In this document: one piece after another, positions 27,486 through 37,634 of the stretch
Numbering within the stretch: the stretch's first letter is position 1
Layout: each line of letters opens with the position of its first letter
NCBI RefSeq assembly: GCF_002994635.1
Contig: NZ_PVNL01000095.1
Span: forward strand, 1 to 48,963
DNA from: Enhygromyxa salina
GTDB lineage: Bacteria; Myxococcota_A; Polyangia; Nannocystales; Nannocystaceae
DNA length: 48,963 bases
Direction: 5' to 3'
The notes under the pieces: model-generated
What the model was told of the DNA's origin: nothing
What the model saw: only the letters and a program-made list of their open reading frames with translations
Databases searched by the model: none
Translations under genes and position numbers: made by a program

Positions 27486-27579
27486 CACTCATGACGCGAC
27501 ACGAAGCGGCTGCAGTCGGCGAACTGCGACGCGTCTGTGGGGAACCTCGAAGTCCAAGACTCCGGAGTCAAACCCCGGT

Positions 27580-28029
27580 TTAGTTCTTCTTCTTTTTCTT
27601 GCCGCGCTTGGCCTTCTTGGCCTCGGCCTTCTCGGCCTTCTCGGCCTCGATCGCCGCTGCCGCCGACTTGTAGTCGCCGACCTTGCGCTTGATCCGAGCC
27701 GCGTTGCCGCGACGATCACGAAGGTAGTAGAGCTTGGCGCGACGGACCCGACCGCGGCTGATCAGCTCGATCATGGTCACGCGTGGCGAGGCCAGCGACC
27801 AGACCCGCTCGACGCCGACGTTGTCGGTGACCTTGCGGACGGTGAAGGAGCCACGCAGACCGCGGTGCCGACGGTGGATGCAGATCCCCTCGAACACCTG
27901 GATGCGATCTTTGCCGCCTTCGGAGATCATCGCGTGGACGGCGATGCGATCGCCCGCACGAAACTCGGGGATGTCTTTGCGAGCGAGCTCCTGCTCGAGC
28001 TCGTGGATGATGGGGCTGGCTTGGCTCAT
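27580..28029 (-). CDS. rplS: 50S ribosomal protein L19
   Basis: This 149-residue protein is unmistakable: FRAGDRIAVH, RIQVFEGICIHRR, SFTVRKV, GVERVWSLASPR and RRAKLYYLRDR are L19 signatures. L19 lies at the interface of the two ribosomal subunits. The protein is longer than the usual 115-120 residues because of an Ala/Glu/Lys-rich tail ending KKAKRGKKKKKN. It is the last gene of the rpsP-khpA-rimM-trmD-rplS operon and starts 41 bases after the trmD stop. Confidence 0.97.
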   Translation of the reverse strand: MSQASPIIHELEQELARKDIPEFRAGDRIAVHAMISEGGKDRIQVFEGICIHRRHRGLRGSFTVRKVTDNVGVERVWSLASPRVTMIELISRGRVRRAKLYYLRDRRGNAARIKRKVGDYKSAAAAIEAEKAEKAEAKKAKRGKKKKKN

Positions 28030-28070
28030 GGCGAGTTTGACTCCGAAAAATTCGTTGGGTCACTCGGCGA

Positions 28071-29339
28071 TCAACACCGGAGAAGACCTTCGGCCCGCAG
28101 GGCGGCCAAGCTTGCGCGGGCGAGTGCCGCGGTCGCTTGGGGGGCCGGTTGGGGCTGCGAAATGTCGATCAAACTGGAGGCGATCGCAAGTCGCGGGTCA
28201 AAAGTGGTTGCGCCGCTTCGGTCACGCTCGGGATCGAGCGCCATCCACGCGTCGCAGGCTCGGGCGCCGGCGGGCAAGTGCTCGGGGCTGCCGAGCCAAA
28301 ACACCACCGGGGCGGGCGCCTCGCCTGCTTCGTACGCCAGGACATCGAGCACCAGGCGAGGCCCCCGCTCGGGCTCGCCGGGGCCACACTGGCCGACACC
28401 GATCACGTGGGGGTCGCTACCGTGACGCTTTCGGACCAGCCGGCGGAGCTGCTTGAGATCCCTCATGTTGGGGCGGCCCGGAGCGACTCGCGGACCGATC
28501 ACCGTGAAGTTCGCGCCCGCGTCTGCGGCGAGCTGGGCGAGCTCCCCGCCAGCGTCGCCGAGCTGATCCAAGGGCACCGCCAGCCAGATCGGGTGCCCGC
28601 TCGGCAGTGACCAGCGCGGACGCAGCTCGGGCCGCAGCGCCCAGGTCCGCAGGCAGGCGGTCCGACGTCGCCAACGCTCGACGGCCTGGTGATCGCCCGC
28701 GAGCAAGATCGGGGGCACGGCGTGACCGCGAAACTCGGCCGGGCGGGTGTAGTGCGGGTGCTCGAGCACCAGGCCGGGCTGCCACGCGTGTGGATCGAGC
28801 GAGCCCTCGCTGATGCTCGCAAAGCTCTCGGTCTCGATCGACTCGGGGTTGCCGAGCACGCCCTCACGCAGCCGCGCGACGGCCTCGATGATCACCGCGG
28901 CCGCGACCTCGCCCCCGTTGAGCACGAAGTCGCCGATCGACAGGCACTCATCGACGAAGTGCTCACGCACGCGATCGTCGATGCCTTCATAGCGACCACA
29001 CAGCAGGGCGATCCGGGGCTTCGTCGCGAGCCGCTCGGCGACGCGCTGGTCAAACTGTGCGCCCGAGGGCGTCAGCAAGATCGTGTGCATCGGTCCCCGC
29101 GCTGCGCTCACGGCTTCGAGCGCCGCGACGACGGGCTCCGGATTTATGACCATGCCAGCGCCGCCGCCGAACGGCGCATCGTCGACGCTGTGATGGCGAT
29201 CCTGGCTGAAGCTTCGGTAGTCGGTGCAGTGCACGGCGACCAGCTCGCGGGCGATCGCCTTGCCCATCAACCCGGCTTTTACAAACGCTTCGATCGCGGC
29301 CGGGAAGATCGTGAAGACCTCGAACTCGATCGCGCTCAC
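28071..29339 (-). CDS. trmD: tRNA (guanine-N1)-methyltransferase TrmD fused to a second methyltransferase-like domain
   Basis: This 422-residue protein is much longer than the usual 230-260. Residues 1 to about 235 are TrmD, which methylates G37 of tRNAs: VDDAPFGGGAGM, LLCGRYEGIDDRV, SIGDFVLNGGE, REGVLGN and PHYTRP form the knotted SAM site. Residues about 248-400 (PIWLAVPLDQL, then VVFWLGSPEHLP and DPRLAIASSLIDI) resemble the SAM-dependent RNA methyltransferase domain that is a separate gene beside trmD in several bacteria (Pfam Methyltrn_RNA_4, as I recall). By my alignment the catalytic Asp of Haemophilus TrmD (Asp169 in EDSF) is Glu171 here (TESF). An extra segment of about 8 residues precedes PHYTRP. 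Its start overlaps rimM by four bases (ATGA). Confidence 0.93.
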   Translation of the reverse strand: MSAIEFEVFTIFPAAIEAFVKAGLMGKAIARELVAVHCTDYRSFSQDRHHSVDDAPFGGGAGMVINPEPVVAALEAVSAARGPMHTILLTPSGAQFDQRVAERLATKPRIALLCGRYEGIDDRVREHFVDECLSIGDFVLNGGEVAAAVIIEAVARLREGVLGNPESIETESFASISEGSLDPHAWQPGLVLEHPHYTRPAEFRGHAVPPILLAGDHQAVERWRRRTACLRTWALRPELRPRWSLPSGHPIWLAVPLDQLGDAGGELAQLAADAGANFTVIGPRVAPGRPNMRDLKQLRRLVRKRHGSDPHVIGVGQCGPGEPERGPRLVLDVLAYEAGEAPAPVVFWLGSPEHLPAGARACDAWMALDPERDRSGATTFDPRLAIASSLIDISQPQPAPQATAALARASLAALRAEGLLRC

Positions 29340-29926
29340 GACTCGCGCGGCTCCGGGAGCATGTCATCGTGGACGTCGACGACCACACACTGCGGCTTCG
29401 CGTCGCCCTCGATGTTCTGGATCGAGACGACGAACGGTGGCATCGCGGGGAGCAGCCACTCGCGCCCACGCAGGCGCACGCACAGGAGATCTTGAGCGGT
29501 GTTGCTGGTGACCCCGGTGATCCGACCCAGCGACTCGCGACCGCCCTCGGTCTCGCGCACGACCTCGAGCCCGATCAGATCCGCGAGGTAGTACTCGTCC
29601 TCGTCGAGCTTGGGCAGCTGCGCGCGGGCGACCCACAGCTCGTGACCTCGCAGGGCCTCGGCGGGGGCGCGCGCGTCGACGCCTTCGAGCCACAGCCGGA
29701 TCGTGTCGCTGCCCGGCTTGGGGGCCACGCGCGCGACCTCGTGGGTCACCTGCTTGGTGGTGCCGCGCTCGCGCAGGACGATCGGCAGCCCGGGCTCGAG
29801 CAGCGTGGACTCCTGGTTGAACAGCTTCACGCGCAGCGCCCCGGCCACGCCGTGGACGCCAGCGACGTAGCCGAGCTGGAGGTGGCTCGAGGCGAGGTCG
29901 AGGTCGTCGCGTTGCGACTCGTCCAT
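29336..29926 (-). CDS. rimM: 16S rRNA processing protein RimM
   Basis: This is a 196-residue protein. LGYVAGVHGVAGALRVKLFN is the RimM N-terminal signature. EYYLADLIGLEV followed by LGRITGVTSNTAQDLLCVR is the PRC-barrel half, and LLPAMPPFVVSIQN is the usual end motif. RimM binds ribosomal protein S19 and helps mature the 30S head. The gene lies between khpA and trmD, and its stop codon overlaps the trmD start (ATGA), so the two are translationally coupled. Confidence 0.95.
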   Translation of the reverse strand: MDESQRDDLDLASSHLQLGYVAGVHGVAGALRVKLFNQESTLLEPGLPIVLRERGTTKQVTHEVARVAPKPGSDTIRLWLEGVDARAPAEALRGHELWVARAQLPKLDEDEYYLADLIGLEVVRETEGGRESLGRITGVTSNTAQDLLCVRLRGREWLLPAMPPFVVSIQNIEGDAKPQCVVVDVHDDMLPEPRES

Positions 29927-29941
29927 GTTGGCGACTCGCGA

Positions 29942-30190
29942 CTACTCGAGGATCTCGAGATCAGCCCGCTTGCGCAGCTTGGAGGACGCGGCGTTGAGGA
30001 TCGCGCGCATGGCCTTGACCGTGCGGCCCTGCTTCCCGATCACCTTGCCGAGATCTTCTTTGGCCACGCGCAGCTCGAGCACGACGGTCTGTTCGCCAGA
30101 CACTTCGGACACATCGACGTCGTCTGGGTTGTCAACGAGGGCCTTGGCGATGAACTCGATGAGCTCTTTGAGCGAGACGTTGGCGGACAT
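29942..30190 (-). CDS. khpA: KH-domain RNA-binding protein KhpA
   Basis: This is an 82-residue protein. The ATG at 30190 was chosen because it follows GGAGG and matches the family start (LKELIEFIAKALVDNPDDV). One KH domain with the GKVIGKQGRT loop, carrying the GxxG RNA-binding motif, fills the protein. KhpA-type proteins bind RNA and are encoded between rpsP and rimM in many bacteria, as here. The gene ends 15 bases before rimM. The 225-bp gap to rpsP contains direct repeats of GGTGCCGTG but no clear terminator. Confidence 0.93.
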   Translation of the reverse strand: MSANVSLKELIEFIAKALVDNPDDVDVSEVSGEQTVVLELRVAKEDLGKVIGKQGRTVKAMRAILNAASSKLRKRADLEILE

Positions 30191-30415
30191 GTCGAGAAGG
30201 CCTCCGAGAGCGAGAATTGCGGGAGTGAAGCGGGAGAACCGTTTGCAGCATCCCACAGCATGGGCGGGCCGGCAAAAGTCTTCGCCGCGGGTCAGCCCGT
30301 GGACGCCGGTGGAAGCCAACCACGAACGAACCCGAGCTCAGGGAGCCCGGGTAGCGACGAGGCGTGCCAATACCGTGAGAGGTGCCGTGAGGGTGCCGTG
30401 CGAGGTGCCTGGCAG

Positions 30416-30670
30416 CTAGGCCGAGGGGGCCGGCGCCGAGGCCTTGCGCAGGAGTCGGCGGACCGCGTCGGTGGGCTGAGCCCCAACGCCGATCCAGTAC
30501 TCCACGCGCGCCTGGTTGAGCGTGACGGTGCCGTCCTTGGTCATGGGATTATAGGTACCGAGCTTCTCGAGGAAGCGTCCGTCCCGGGGGGAGCGGGCGT
30601 CTGAAGCGACGATTCGGTAGAAGGGGCGCTTTTTGGCGCCGCCGCGGGCAAGCCTGATCTTGACGGCCAT
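30416..30670 (-). CDS. rpsP: 30S ribosomal protein S16
   Basis: This is an 84-residue protein. The ATG at 30670 gives the universal start MAVKIRLARGGAKKRPFYRI. DGRFLEKLGTYNP and the later ARVEYWIGVGAQPTDAVRRLL are S16 signatures. The longer frame to 30715 is not supported. It is the first gene of the rpsP-khpA-rimM-trmD-rplS operon and has a consensus-like promoter at 30754-30782. Confidence 0.97.
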   Translation of the reverse strand: MAVKIRLARGGAKKRPFYRIVASDARSPRDGRFLEKLGTYNPMTKDGTVTLNQARVEYWIGVGAQPTDAVRRLLRKASAPAPSA

Positions 30671-30753
30671 TTTTTCTCTTGGAAGATGCGTTCGCGCAGC
30701 GGCGAACGGGGACACGCTGAACTCGTCTCAGCCCTGGGGCTGAAGGGTTGGCG

Positions 30754-30782
30754 AGGCTAACGTCGAGGTTGGCCGCCGTCAA
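30754..30782 (-). promoter_or_regulatory. sigma-70-type promoter of the rpsP operon
   Basis: On the minus strand TTGACG (30777-30782) and TAGCCT (30754-30759) are exactly 17 bp apart. The leader to the rpsP ATG would be about 75 bases and contains a TCAGCCC/GGGCTGA hairpin (30728-30743), which may affect expression. Confidence 0.65.
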
Positions 30783-30868
30783 CAGCTGCGGCCCCGGCAC
30801 CGAGAGGCGACGAAGGACGGCTCCGCTCGCCCCTCGGGCACAAACACTGTACAAAAAAACTCGTCTCC

Positions 30869-32671
30869 ATGAGCGATCGCATGACTGATATCCGGCGGGC
30901 CGGTGTGACCGCGCGCGGCAGCTACCTGGCGGTGGCGTTCGCGGCGATCGCCCTCGTCGGTCTGGCCACGAGTTCGAGCCTGGGCTGCAACGGCCGAAAT
31001 CACCCTGGGCAGACCGGTGACACCGCGCCAAACGCCGACTCGGGCGCGGCGACCGAGTCGGCGCCGCGCTACGAGATCGATCTGTTCGCGTTCGGTCGGC
31101 AGCTCGGGACGATCGCGCCCTGCGGCTGCACGACGGAGCCGCTGGGCGGGCTGCAGTATGCGTTTGGTTACATCGAGGCCGAGTCGAGCGCCGGCCAGCG
31201 GTTGATCTTGGAGCCGGGCTCGTTCTTGTTTCCCGACCCGGACGGGCCGGAGGGTCCGACCGACGAGGCCGCGTGGGCCCAGGCCGTCGCGCGCGCCGAG
31301 CTGCTTCAGGGCCGGTTTTCGGCGCTCGACGGGCTGGTGTCGGGGCTCGGCCCAACGGACTACGCGTCGAGCAAGTCGGGCGCCGCACTGGCGGAGCTGC
31401 CGCTCCCGCGGGTCGTCGCCAACCTCGGCAAGGACGCGCGACCGGCCGGGGTCGAGCGTGTGCGGGTGGTCCCGCTCGGGCACGGGCTGTCGGCCGCGGT
31501 CACGCAGGTCATCGATCCTGCCGTGGCGTCCGCGGCCGCGGGCAAGGACTGGGGCAAGCAGTTCCCCGCGGTCACGGAGCCGATCGCCGCGCTCGTAGAG
31601 ATCGCGCCCGAGCTGGCCAAGGCGCAGCTGCAGGTCGTCATGGTCAACGGGCCGCGGGAGCTGGCCGAGACGATCGCGCGCGAGGTCGAGGGGATCGACG
31701 TGGTCGTCGTGGGCGCCGAATTTACGAACCCCGACCGCGGCAGGGTCGGCAGCTCGGCGGTCCAGATCGGCACCACGTGGGTGCTCGAGCCTGGCGACCG
31801 GGCCCAGACGATCTCGCACCTGACGATCTCCCTGGATCCCTCGCTCCCGGCCGGGCAGCTGCCCGACACCTGGACGCTGATCCCGTCGACCGAGCAGCGC
31901 GAGGCCGAGCTCGCCCGACTCGAGCAGAAGCTGAGCAAGTTCGCCGATGATAAAACAGCAGACGCGCGGTTCGTCGCCCGCCTCGAGGCCGAGCGCGATC
32001 AGCTGAAGGCCGCCCTCGCGAGCCCGGCGATCCCCAGTGACGTTCCGGTGGCGCTGATCCCCGCGCAGGTCAAGGTCACCTGTCACCTGCCTGCGGACGC
32101 CACCTCCAAGCTGGCACTGAGCAACTACGACGCCGCCGTGGCCGAGCGCAACCGCGAGCGCTTTGCCGGGGTCGAGCCCCCCCCGCCCGCGCCCGGTCAG
32201 GCCGGCTATGCCGGGATCGAAGCGTGCGCCGACTGCCACTCGGAGGCGGTCGACATGTGGAAGACCACCGTCCACGCCCGCGCCTACGAGACCTTGGTCA
32301 CCGCCAACAAGCAGTTCGACCTGTCGTGCGTGAATTGCCACGTGACGGGCTTTCGGGCCCCGGGTGGCAGCGAGGTGGTCGAGAACCAGCACCTGCAGTC
32401 GGTCCAGTGCGAGCAGTGCCACGGCCCCGGCAGCCTCCACGTCGAGGACCCCAGCACGGACAACATCCAGCTGTCGGCCCCCGTGAGCGTGTGCCTGACC
32501 TGCCACACGCCCGAGCACTCCGACACCTTCGACTACGAGCCCTACCTGCGCGACGTCCTGGGCGCAGGTCACGGCGCGGAGGCGCGAGCCAAGCTCGGTG
32601 ACGGGCCAACTGGCCGGGAACTGCGTGCCGCAGCCCTCGAAAAAGCCGGCGGCGGCTGTAAAAAAATGTAG
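30869..32671 (+). CDS. tetraheme c-type cytochrome lipoprotein with metallophosphatase-like N-terminal part
   Basis: This is a 600-residue protein. The N-terminus has a positive stretch and a hydrophobic segment ending SSSLGC, a likely lipoprotein site at about residue 40. Residues about 70-350 contain APCGCTTEPLGGLQY and a VVVVGAEF stretch typical of a degenerate calcineurin/5'-nucleotidase-like fold. A coiled-coil segment follows at about 345-385. From 452 there are four CxxCH heme sites (CADCH 452, CVNCH 487, CEQCH 514, CLTCH 542) of the cytochrome c554 type. It should be an extracytoplasmic electron carrier on a membrane anchor. The ATG at 30869 has no ribosome site; the ATG at 30881 is an alternative. 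The gene is divergent from rpsP. The substrate is unknown. Confidence 0.85.
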   Translation: MSDRMTDIRRAGVTARGSYLAVAFAAIALVGLATSSSLGCNGRNHPGQTGDTAPNADSGAATESAPRYEIDLFAFGRQLGTIAPCGCTTEPLGGLQYAFGYIEAESSAGQRLILEPGSFLFPDPDGPEGPTDEAAWAQAVARAELLQGRFSALDGLVSGLGPTDYASSKSGAALAELPLPRVVANLGKDARPAGVERVRVVPLGHGLSAAVTQVIDPAVASAAAGKDWGKQFPAVTEPIAALVEIAPELAKAQLQVVMVNGPRELAETIAREVEGIDVVVVGAEFTNPDRGRVGSSAVQIGTTWVLEPGDRAQTISHLTISLDPSLPAGQLPDTWTLIPSTEQREAELARLEQKLSKFADDKTADARFVARLEAERDQLKAALASPAIPSDVPVALIPAQVKVTCHLPADATSKLALSNYDAAVAERNRERFAGVEPPPPAPGQAGYAGIEACADCHSEAVDMWKTTVHARAYETLVTANKQFDLSCVNCHVTGFRAPGGSEVVENQHLQSVQCEQCHGPGSLHVEDPSTDNIQLSAPVSVCLTCHTPEHSDTFDYEPYLRDVLGAGHGAEARAKLGDGPTGRELRAAALEKAGGGCKKM

Positions 32672-32698
32672 ATCCCCGCGGGGCGTGGACCCGGGGAT
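32672..32698 (+). terminator. hairpin just after the cytochrome gene
   Basis: ATCCCCG (32672-32678) pairs with CGGGGAT (32692-32698) around a GC-rich loop. It begins at the base after the TAG stop. No T-run follows, so it is at best a weak or factor-assisted terminator. Confidence 0.45.
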
Positions 32699-32715
32699 TC
32701 CGTAAGTACACTCAC

Positions 32716-32828
32716 GTGCCTGGGTGGTCCTCAGGCTTGGACTCGTCGCGCGTGGCAAGTAGACAGCGGCCAACCCACCACGGGTGTGCGTCGGCGGCGA
32801 GCCGGTCCGCGTTTGGACCACCAGGCAC
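32716..32828. repeat. long-range inverted repeat upstream of rplY
   Basis: GTGCCTGGGTGGTCC (32716-32730) is mirrored by GGACCACCAGGCAC (32815-32828), with one bulged G and an 84-base spacer. The arms flank the candidate rplY promoter at 32737-32765. It could be an operator pair, or the base of a structured leader if transcription comes from upstream. Confidence 0.6.
32737..32765 (+). promoter_or_regulatory. sigma-70-type promoter of rplY
   Basis: TTGGAC (32737-32742) and TAGACA (32760-32765) are 17 bp apart. The leader would be about 130 bases long before the ATG at 32902. It would serve rplY and probably pth and hppA, which follow closely. Confidence 0.5.
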
Positions 32829-32901
32829 CTATCCGACGGCCCCGCTACCCCGCGACGATCTGCACGATCGCGCGGGCTTGGAAGCTAGACAAGGAAAAAC
32901 C

Positions 32902-33531
32902 ATGACCGAGACAACCTTCGGCAAGCTCACCGCAAAGATCCGACAGGCGACGGGCAAAGGCGTCGCTCGCAAGCTCCGTACCGAGGGCCTGATCCCCGCC
33001 GTCATTTATGGCAAGGGTGAAGGCAACGTGATGCTGACTGTCAGCCCCCGCGAGCTGCGGCGGGCGATGGACCCCAACCGCCGGCTCAACACCTTCTTCA
33101 CGGTCACGATCGAGGGCGACGGCGCCCCGGTCGTCGAGCAGTGCGTGCTGACCGACTACCAGGCGGATCCGATCCGCGACGAGTTCCTGCACGTCGACTT
33201 CTTGCGCGTCGACCCCGACGGCGAAGTGGTCACCAAGATCCCGGTCGAGTACGTCGGCCGCTCGGTCGGCGTGGTCGCGGGCGGCAAGCTGCGGACCTAC
33301 CAGCGCACCGCTCGGGTCGCCGCCAAGCCGGCCCACATCCCCGTCAAGCTGACCGTCGACATCAGCGCGTTGGCGGCCGGGGAGAGCCTGCGCATGCGGG
33401 ATCTCAGCCTCGACAACGCGCGCCTGCTCGACCACCCCAACGTCGTGGTCGCGCACGTCGATCCGCCCCGCGTGGCCAAGGTCGATGACGCCGCCGCCGC
33501 GGCCGACGCCAAGAAGGGCAAGAAGAAGTAG
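32902..33531 (+). CDS. rplY: 50S ribosomal protein L25 (Ctc form)
   Basis: This is a 209-residue protein. The ATG at 32902 follows AAGGA; the upstream in-frame extension is non-coding. The N-terminal domain binds 5S rRNA (GVARKLRTEGLIPAVIYGKG). The C-terminal TL5/Ctc domain contains LHVDFLRVD and KIPVEYVG. The tail is Ala/Asp/Lys-rich (AKKGKKK). This is the long form, also known as general stress protein Ctc. It is followed 63 bases later by pth, a very common pairing. Confidence 0.95.
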   Translation: MTETTFGKLTAKIRQATGKGVARKLRTEGLIPAVIYGKGEGNVMLTVSPRELRRAMDPNRRLNTFFTVTIEGDGAPVVEQCVLTDYQADPIRDEFLHVDFLRVDPDGEVVTKIPVEYVGRSVGVVAGGKLRTYQRTARVAAKPAHIPVKLTVDISALAAGESLRMRDLSLDNARLLDHPNVVVAHVDPPRVAKVDDAAAAADAKKGKKK

Positions 33532-33594
33532 CCGTCCGGCTGCTGACCTGCCCGTCGTCGGCCCTTCACCCGCTCTCTCGAGTTCGCTTGAACC

Positions 33595-34260
33595 ATGTCC
33601 TCTCCATGGCTGATCGTCGGTCTCGGCAACCCCGGGCCCGAGTACGCCAAGAACCGGCACAACGTCGGTTTCATGGTCGTCGAGCGATGGGCGGAGCGAC
33701 ACGTCACGCCAGGTACTGGCGGCGTGGCGTGGAAGTCTCAGTTCAAGGGCCGCGTGACCAGCATCCACGCCGGCGGTCAGATCGGCCGCTGCGTGGTGCT
33801 GGAGCCTCAGACCTACATGAACCGCAGCGGCGAGAGCGTCCGCGCGGCCGTCGACTTTCACGACGTGCCGCTCGAGCGCATCGTCGTGGTTCACGACGAG
33901 ATCGACTTTGCGTTCGGTCGCGTCGGGCTCAAGCGCGGGGGTGGCCACGGCGGCCACAACGGCCTGCGCGACATCATCAAGCACCTCGGCAAGCCGAGCT
34001 TCTTTCGGGTTCGGGTTGGCGTCAGCCGCCCGCGCCACGGCGAAGTGTCGGACTGGGTGCTCTCCAATTTCTCTGGCGAGGACGCCACGTTCGTGGATGA
34101 CCTCGTCGACCGGGCCGAGCAGGCCCTGACCTGTCTGCTGGCCGAGGGCCTGACCTCGGCCATGAACCGCTTCCACCCTGCTCCCGACTCACCGCTGAAC
34201 TCATCGGCCCCCGCAGCCGACGCTTCGTCGGGCGGCAAGTCGGGCAAACCAACTCTCTAG
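33595..34260 (+). CDS. pth: peptidyl-tRNA hydrolase
   Basis: This is a 221-residue protein. The sequence LIVGLGNPGPEYAKNRHNVGF carries the catalytic His22 and Asn12, TYMNRSG carries Asn75, and VVVHDEIDF carries Asp100. GGGHGGHNGLRDI and FRVRVGVSRP follow. The enzyme cleaves peptidyl-tRNA released from stalled ribosomes. A Ser/Ala/Gly-rich tail of about 25 residues extends beyond the usual end. The next gene begins 15 bases after the stop. Confidence 0.96.
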   Translation: MSSPWLIVGLGNPGPEYAKNRHNVGFMVVERWAERHVTPGTGGVAWKSQFKGRVTSIHAGGQIGRCVVLEPQTYMNRSGESVRAAVDFHDVPLERIVVVHDEIDFAFGRVGLKRGGGHGGHNGLRDIIKHLGKPSFFRVRVGVSRPRHGEVSDWVLSNFSGEDATFVDDLVDRAEQALTCLLAEGLTSAMNRFHPAPDSPLNSSAPAADASSGGKSGKPTL

Positions 34261-34275
34261 GTAAGGAATCTCCCC

Positions 34276-36630
<2,355 letters not shown>

Positions 36631-36667
36631 CCTGACTCGTTCGAGACGGTCGAACACGACTGGACAA

Positions 36668-36695
36668 TTGATCAAAGCGTTGGTCGTTTGATCAA
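36668..36695. promoter_or_regulatory. pair of TTGATCAA palindromes
   Basis: Two identical 8-bp palindromes lie at 36668-36675 and 36688-36695. They are 20 bp apart centre to centre, so they face the same side of the helix. They lie between hppA and the hairpin at 36702-36733. A regulator site is possible; the TetR gene downstream is a candidate owner. Confidence 0.4.
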
Positions 36696-36701
36696 CGCGT
36701 G

Positions 36702-36733
36702 AAGGGCGGCTGACCGTGAGGTCAGCCGCCCTT
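36702..36733 (+). terminator. perfect 14-bp hairpin after hppA
   Basis: AAGGGCGGCTGACC pairs exactly with GGTCAGCCGCCCTT around GTGA. It is the strongest hairpin of this region and lies 71 bases after the hppA stop. The AT-rich CACAATTTTCAATTGTG follows. It is the probable terminator of the rplY-pth-hppA unit. Confidence 0.75.
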
Positions 36734-36735
36734 GG

Positions 36736-36752
36736 CACAATTTTCAATTGTG
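36736..36752. promoter_or_regulatory. CACAATT-3-AATTGTG inverted repeat upstream of the TetR gene
   Basis: This is a perfect 7-bp inverted repeat with a 3-base spacer, about 100 bp before the TetR start. A perfect TTGACA occurs at about 36790, but no good -10 follows at the right distance. The size suits a TetR-family operator, so autoregulation is plausible. Confidence 0.4.
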
Positions 36753-36850
36753 CGAATTTCGCGGGCGCAGGTACTGCTAGCTTGCCGATTTGACACTAGG
36801 TGAACCACATTGCGCGGTTCTGGCCACCTAACCGGGCAGGAGTTTCAGCC

Positions 36851-37576
36851 ATGCCCGACCTCCCCTTCGTCAGCAATCCAGTCTCATCCGATCCCGACGT
36901 GACGTGCGAGCCAACCGCCGAGCCACAAGCTCCAGCTGGTCAGAAGCTCTCGATCGTCGCGTTGCGCGAGCGCAAGAAGGACCAGACCCGCGAGGCACTC
37001 GCGCTCGCCGCTTTCGGGCTGTTCCAAACCAAGGGTTACGAGGCCACGACCGTCGCCGAGATCGCCCGCGCCGCCGAAGTCTCGCGGCGCACGTTCTTTC
37101 GCTACTACGCGACCAAGGACGCGCTGCTGTTCGTCGACAACAGCGACAACCTCGAGCGCTTCAAGGAGCTGCTAGCCTCGCTCGAGCCCGAGGACGACGG
37201 CTTCGCCCATGTTCGTCGCGCCTCACTCGCGCTCGCCAAGGAGTACATGCGCGATCGTGATCAGATCCTCGCGCGCGCCCGCATCATCGAGTCGTCGCCA
37301 GTGCTGAGCAAGCAGGAGCGGCAGCAGGACATGCTGTGGGAGCAGGCGATCGCCGAGTCGCTGCTCGCGGTGCGCTCGATGCCAACCCCGATCGCCCAGC
37401 GCCGGGCCCGGATGTTGGCTGGCGCCACCTTTGGGGCGATGCGCGCGACCATGATCGAGTGGCACAACCTCGACGGCCTCGCGGACCTGCCCAGGCTCAT
37501 GCGTGAGGCCCTCGATCTGTTCGGTCCCAAGCCGCTCGACCACGAGTCTCAGCCTCCCAGCCCCGCCGCGAACTGA
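36851..37576 (+). CDS. TetR-family transcriptional regulator
   Basis: This is a 241-residue protein. The ATG at 36851 was chosen because it follows AGGAG; an earlier start at 36800 lacks one. Residues about 1-35 are a Pro/Glu-rich extension. About 45-95 are the TetR helix-turn-helix: REALALAAFGLFQTKGYEATTVAEIARAAEVSRRTFFRYYATKD, given here as the span from Arg to Asp in the usual order. The remainder is the helical ligand and dimer domain. It sits 86 bp upstream of an S1P-lyase-like gene and may control it in response to a lipid or hydrophobic ligand. Candidate sites lie at 36736-36752 and 37635-37669. Confidence 0.9.
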   Translation: MPDLPFVSNPVSSDPDVTCEPTAEPQAPAGQKLSIVALRERKKDQTREALALAAFGLFQTKGYEATTVAEIARAAEVSRRTFFRYYATKDALLFVDNSDNLERFKELLASLEPEDDGFAHVRRASLALAKEYMRDRDQILARARIIESSPVLSKQERQQDMLWEQAIAESLLAVRSMPTPIAQRRARMLAGATFGAMRATMIEWHNLDGLADLPRLMREALDLFGPKPLDHESQPPSPAAN

Positions 37577-37634
37577 CCTGATCAACCTCTGAACTCGCGC
37601 TCAATTGGGCCGCTTCACGCGAGCGGTCGCCACC

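Noticed and set aside
27427..28425. 332-codon plus-strand open frame opposite rplS and the end of trmD
   Set aside because: It is antisense to conserved housekeeping genes and has no coherent motif.
30779..32821. 680-codon minus-strand open frame opposite the cytochrome gene
   Set aside because: The plus frame contains four CxxCH heme motifs and a lipoprotein signal; the minus frame has neither.
32845..34176. 443-codon minus-strand open frame opposite rplY and pth
   Set aside because: Both plus-strand genes are unmistakable, and the antisense frame spans two genes and their spacer.
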